Source of the DNA: Acidimicrobiia bacterium | GTDB taxonomy: Bacteria > Actinomycetota > Acidimicrobiia > Acidimicrobiales > Ilumatobacteraceae | NCBI GenBank assembly: GCA_013811855.1 | Contig: JACCUL010000392.1 | Coordinates: 1-7,936, forward strand | DNA: 7,936 nt | Direction of reading: 5' to 3' | In this document: in pieces, positions 6,786-7,936 of the stretch | How the letters are laid out: each line of letters opens with the position of its first letter | How positions within the stretch are numbered: the first letter of the stretch is position 1 | Made by a program: the position numbers and the translations under genes | The notes under the pieces: model-generated | Told to the model about the DNA's origin: nothing | Seen by the model: only the letters and a program-made list of their open reading frames with translations | Database searches by the model: none

Positions 6786-7936
6786 CGGCCTGACTTCCTC
6801 CTGGCAAGGATCTGCAGCCGTCGCCGCACGGTGGGATCGGCGAGCATGGTCGTCGTCGGTTGGCGCAACCGGCGGCGCCACGTCGTCTCGATGACCTGGC
6901 CGGGCACGTTGTGCGGCGCGGTCTCGCCGACGAGGTCGTCGAGGTCGGCGACCACCAGGTAGGCGTCGCTGCGGGCGAGGCGATCGAGCACGGCGTCGAG
7001 CACATCGCCGGAAGACGACCCCACGGGACGTCCCACCGCCGTCTCCAGCGCCCGCCGGTACGTGTACACCGCGCCCGTCGGATCGCCGGCGAACGCCGCC
7101 GCGAACGCAGGCATGTCGTGGGTGCGGACACCGGCCACGGACCGCGCCGGGACGTCGTCGAGCTTGTTGCGGTACAGGTGGAACTGCTCCTCGAAGAGGC
7201 CGAGCATGTCCCACCGGGCCATCGCGTCGGCGACGTCGTCGCTGACCGTCCCGAGGTCCTCGCCGACGATGGTCGTCCCGGCGAGGGTCGCTTCCGCGGC
7301 GATCACGGCCAGCAGCTCCTCTCGCGGATACCGCACGTAGACCCCGTCGGTGGCCGGCGCATCCTCGGGCACCCACCACAGGCGCTGCACGCCCATCACG
7401 TGGTCGATGCGCAGCATCGAGGCGTAGCCACCGGCGCGGGCCACGAGGCGCCGCCAGAGGTCGTGCCCCGAGCGTCGGCCCTCGGCCGGCAGGGGCGGTG
7501 GGAACCCCCAGTCCTGGCCGTCGTGGAAGAACTCGTCGGGTGGTGCGCCGACGTTCATGCCGTCGGCGAACCGTTCGCCGTGTGCCCACGTCTCGTAGCC
7601 GGCCGGGTGGCTGCCGATGGGCAGGTCCAGCGCCAGCACGGCCCGGCCGTCGCCCTCGATCGCCCTCAGCTGGCGGTGGGCCAGGTACTGCGCCAGCTCG
7701 TGGCTCCGACGGACGAGGGCCTCGGGCCGGTCGGCGTCGAGCGGCTCACGGACGGTCGACCGGAAGCGGGCGAAGTCGGTCACGTCGGGCCGCTCGGCGA
7801 CGAACCGGTCGACGGCCGTGGCGACGTACGGATCGAGATCGGCGGCGGCGTCGAGGAGCTGACGGCGGCGCCGCCGGGCCAGCGCCGTCCAATCGATCAA
7901 CGAGTCCATGTCTGCGGGAGGTGCGGCCGGCAGCGT
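6782..7936 (-). CDS. malQ: 4-alpha-glucanotransferase (amylomaltase), 3' part (start lies beyond the window)
   Basis: Transfers alpha-1,4-glucan segments between maltodextrins in the cytoplasm (GH77), supplying longer chains or recycling short ones next to the branching enzyme. The frame is open to base 7936, so 384 codons are visible; the first ATG (7909) is internal, because the N-terminal part of the barrel that all GH77 enzymes carry is missing. Counted from that Met, the motifs are NVGAPPDEFFHDGQDWGFPP (119-138), the nucleophile Asp169 in LRIDHVMG, the acid/base Glu217 in IVGEDLGTV and Asp265 in RTHDMPAFA. RLWWVPEDAPATDGVYVRYP (176-195) is also a classic GH77 stretch. All catalytic residues are present. 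The TGA stop (6784-6782) overlaps the glgB ATG by 4 bp, so the pair forms an operon read leftward. The promoter is outside the window. Identification is firm; only the total length is unknown. Confidence 0.95.
   Translation of the reverse strand, partial: TLPAAPPADMDSLIDWTALARRRRRQLLDAAADLDPYVATAVDRFVAERPDVTDFARFRSTVREPLDADRPEALVRRSHELAQYLAHRQLRAIEGDGRAVLALDLPIGSHPAGYETWAHGERFADGMNVGAPPDEFFHDGQDWGFPPPLPAEGRRSGHDLWRRLVARAGGYASMLRIDHVMGVQRLWWVPEDAPATDGVYVRYPREELLAVIAAEATLAGTTIVGEDLGTVSDDVADAMARWDMLGLFEEQFHLYRNKLDDVPARSVAGVRTHDMPAFAAAFAGDPTGAVYTYRRALETAVGRPVGSSSGDVLDAVLDRLARSDAYLVVADLDDLVGETAPHNVPGQVIETTWRRRLRQPTTTMLADPTVRRRLQILARRKSGR
6797..6802 (-). promoter_or_regulatory. Ribosome-binding site of glgB inside the malQ 3' end
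   Basis: AGGAGG on the minus strand (CCTCCT on the plus strand), 11 nt before the glgB ATG. It lies within the last codons of malQ and supports the short glgB start rather than any upstream codon. Together with the ATGA overlap it suggests coupled translation plus independent initiation. Confidence 0.75.

Noticed and set aside
5299..7131. 610-codon minus-strand frame across glgB and malQ
   Set aside because: Out-of-frame reading of two well-identified enzymes, dominated by Arg and Pro.
6786..7589. Longer N-terminus for glgB (start at 7589, 920 residues)
   Set aside because: The added 268 residues are malQ read in another frame. The ATGA overlap, AGGAGG site and CBM48 start all place the true start at 6785.
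1..7936. Search for a defence island, prophage, transposon or CRISPR array
   Set aside because: No transposase, integrase, nuclease, toxin-antitoxin or spaced-repeat pattern is visible; composition looks uniform and all genes are explained by metabolism or secretion.

Overview
The window is very GC-rich and densely coding, with GTG and ATG starts and NNG/NNC-biased codons. This points to a high-GC actinobacterium. The protein style would suit the Acidimicrobiia (Ilumatobacter-like lineages), but that placement is inference, since no rRNA or marker gene is present. I see six protein genes, two of them cut by the window edges. I see no tRNA, rRNA, CRISPR array, insertion sequence or phage gene.

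Left part (1-3105, plus strand): the 3' part of a 6-phosphogluconolactonase gene (pgl), then a cytoplasmic transglutaminase/cysteine-protease-like gene that starts on a GTG overlapping the pgl stop codon. After a 103-bp gap holding a 17-bp direct repeat comes a complete glucose-6-phosphate isomerase gene (pgi). Pgl and Pgi link glucose-6-phosphate to the oxidative pentose phosphate pathway and to glycolysis. The transglutaminase-like protein has no obvious role in that chemistry.

Middle (3171-4844, plus strand): one secreted protein. It has a signal peptide, a Cys-rich zinc-peptidase-like domain of M15 / ARB-07466-like type, and then six ~49-residue repeats with acidic, calcium-loop-like turns, probably a beta-propeller. 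A role at the cell wall or cell surface is likely, but the substrate is unknown.

Right part (4827-7936, minus strand): a malQ-glgB pair encoding 4-alpha-glucanotransferase (5' end outside the window) and glycogen branching enzyme. The two overlap by ATGA and are almost certainly co-transcribed. They build and remodel alpha-1,4/1,6-glucan. The glgB 3' end overlaps the 3' end of the convergent secreted-protein gene by 18 bp.

Most of the window is central and storage carbon metabolism. The less ordinary items are the transglutaminase-like gene inside the pgl-pgi cluster, the secreted peptidase-plus-propeller fusion, the intergenic repeat before pgi, and the tail-to-tail overlap at glgB. I found no convincing defence, mobile or wholly new system.
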